Source: Zancudomyces culisetae (lineage: Eukaryota > Kickxellomycota > Harpellomycetes > Harpellales > Legeriomycetaceae). From it: a stretch of 33,155 nucleotides of DNA. Below the pieces are notes generated by a model, which ran no database searches, was not told where the DNA came from, and saw nothing but the letters and a program-made list of their open reading frames with translations. The stretch is from the NCBI GenBank assembly GCA_001969505.1, contig LSSK01000484.1, positions 1 to 33,155 on the forward strand, given 5' to 3'. The position numbers and the translations under genes were made by a program. Each line of letters opens with the position of its first letter. Position 1 is the stretch's first letter. Shown here one piece after another: positions 32,205-33,155 of this stretch.

Positions 32205-32977
32205 ATGGAGTTTACCATGATACAGGTACACACACACTAGATAGTTAATATAACAAAATATCCCTTTTCTTTTCAATATAGCTAGTGTATAGCGCATCCA
32301 ATATAGGTAGACCAACAAACGCATATGCAGATAGCGCATTGCAAATAAAAGTAAGCAATATGCAGGGCGGAAATGTCAATCAACCTCAACTACACACAGT
32401 TCGAAACTCATGTAGCAACGCCTATGATCAGCAAGGCATGTCAAACACACCTACACCCGATATTCTTGCTGAAAAGCTGCTAACAGACAAATTAAACGAT
32501 GGTCCAGTTGCACAAGAAAAAAAGCTACCACTCAAGAAACATCACTCCCAGAAGCGAGTCAAATTCTTTGGCACCAGAAAAAAGAAAGAGCATCACCCAA
32601 ACTATAAACACGAAAAAAACCTGAAAAAAATGCAAAACTTTGCGAATGTTCTAGACTCAAAGTTTAGTATATGTGGGGTGAGGTTTGGGTTAGACCCTCT
32701 ATTTGGTTTTGTTCCTGTTATTGGTGATTTTGCTGGGATTGTATTTGGGACTATGTTTGTATTGATGGCCTGCAAATACTGGGACCTTCCCGCTATGTTG
32801 CTGCTAAAAATGTGCCTCAATATCATGATGGATTTTGTAATCGGGTTAGTACCAGTTGTTGGCGATCTAGCCGATGTAGCATACAAATCTAATCTCAGAA
32901 ACTATAATATGCTTGAAAAGCATGTGCAGAAGCATTTTATGGTGCCGCTTCCCAAAGAAGTAGAACAAATGGTATAG
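32205..32977 (+). CDS. DUF4112 membrane protein
   Basis: Two exons (32205-32225, 32282-32977) with a 56-bp GTACAC..TAG intron give 238 residues starting MEFTMIQ-LVYSASN. The large exon has no ATG at its start, so the seven-codon first exon is my best solution; another upstream ATG (32190) is out of phase. Residues about 1-125 are polar, with a Lys/His-rich stretch (KKHHSQKRVKFFGTRKKKEH). Residues about 130-220 match the DUF4112 layout: LDSKFSICGVRFGLDPLFG, PVIGDF (152-157), a membrane helix, LNIMMDFVIGLVPVVGDLAD and KSNLRNYNMLEKH. The repeated PVxGD turns with two hydrophobic helices define the family. DUF4112 proteins are widespread in fungi and bacteria and their function is unknown. The basic N-terminal half may contact acidic lipid, which is only a guess. 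Confidence 0.9.
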
Positions 32978-33155
32978 CATTTCCCGTTTTCCGTTTCAAC
33001 ATTTGATTCATTAAAAATAAGTGATAGACTTCAATAAACTTTTAATGTGCAGTCCTTGCTGCTGGTTTAAGAACAAAAGCTTCAATCGGGGAGTTTTGGT
33101 ACTTAACATGGCTTCAATCCTAGACTGTGATAAATCCAACCAGGTTTATAAAAAA
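32978..33155. other. 3' flank of the DUF4112 gene to window end
   Basis: 178 bp with no gene. AATAAAC-like words (around 33032) may be the polyadenylation signal of the DUF4112 transcript. Confidence 0.5.

Noticed and set aside
1-33155. tRNA or rRNA genes, CRISPR arrays, transposons with terminal repeats, telomeric repeats
   Set aside because: I looked for tRNA T-loop motifs, regular spaced repeats, long inverted or direct repeats and transposase or reverse-transcriptase motifs, and found none convincing. Isolated TTAGGG words are single copies. A computational scan could still find a divergent tRNA.

Overview
The window is nuclear DNA from a eukaryote, most likely an early-diverging fungus. 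The base composition is visibly AT-rich. Genes are compact and sit on both strands. Introns are short (56-191 bp by my models), and every one of the 17 introns I modelled ends in TAG. The core gene set is fungal in character: a fused p-aminobenzoate synthase, SNU66/SART1, a JAC1/HSCB co-chaperone, a CAB2-type phosphopantothenoylcysteine synthetase, the ribonucleotide reductase large chain, a short MGMT and a DUF4112 membrane protein. Two trypsin-type S1 proteases plus a pacifastin-type inhibitor (a fold best known from arthropods) suggest a fungus living in or on arthropods, for example an insect-gut fungus of the Harpellales/Kickxellomycotina group. That placement is inference; no rRNA or other taxonomic marker is present.

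Layout. 1-1247 (-): 5' part of an unrecognised membrane protein running off the window. 3204-3611 (+): signal/anchor segment plus one C-terminal pacifastin domain. 4938-6047 (+): intronless trypsin with a hydrophobic C-terminal tail. 6211-7305 (-): zeta-crystallin-like quinone oxidoreductase, convergent with the trypsin. 8259-9764 (-): Ser/Thr-rich single-pass surface protein. 9765-13395: a long stretch without a gene I can defend. 13396-14528 (-): JAC1/HSCB. 14849-17994 (+): p-aminobenzoate synthase, divergent from JAC1 across 320 bp. 18326-20814 (+): SNU66. 21078-23594 (-): RNR1. 25125-26274 (-): second trypsin, with an N-terminal membrane anchor. 28213-29329 (-): CAB2. 30233-31179 (+): MGMT-type DNA alkyltransferase in five exons. 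32205-32977 (+): DUF4112 protein.

Most genes are unrelated housekeeping functions: folate precursor synthesis, coenzyme A synthesis, Fe-S cluster assembly, splicing, dNTP synthesis and DNA repair. The coherent theme is surface proteolysis. Two proteases have intact catalytic triads and the Asp that gives Lys/Arg specificity. They appear to be tethered at opposite ends, one by a C-terminal tail and one by an N-terminal anchor. A pacifastin domain with Arg at the expected P1 position, the residue suited to block trypsin, lies 1.3 kb upstream of one of them. This is the best candidate here for an undescribed system: a fungal membrane-displayed trypsin/inhibitor set, possibly host-derived, acting in an arthropod gut or cuticle.

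Splice sites were assigned by eye from GT..AG signals, reading frame and family conservation. Several first exons (surface protein, MGMT, DUF4112) are less certain than the bodies of the genes.
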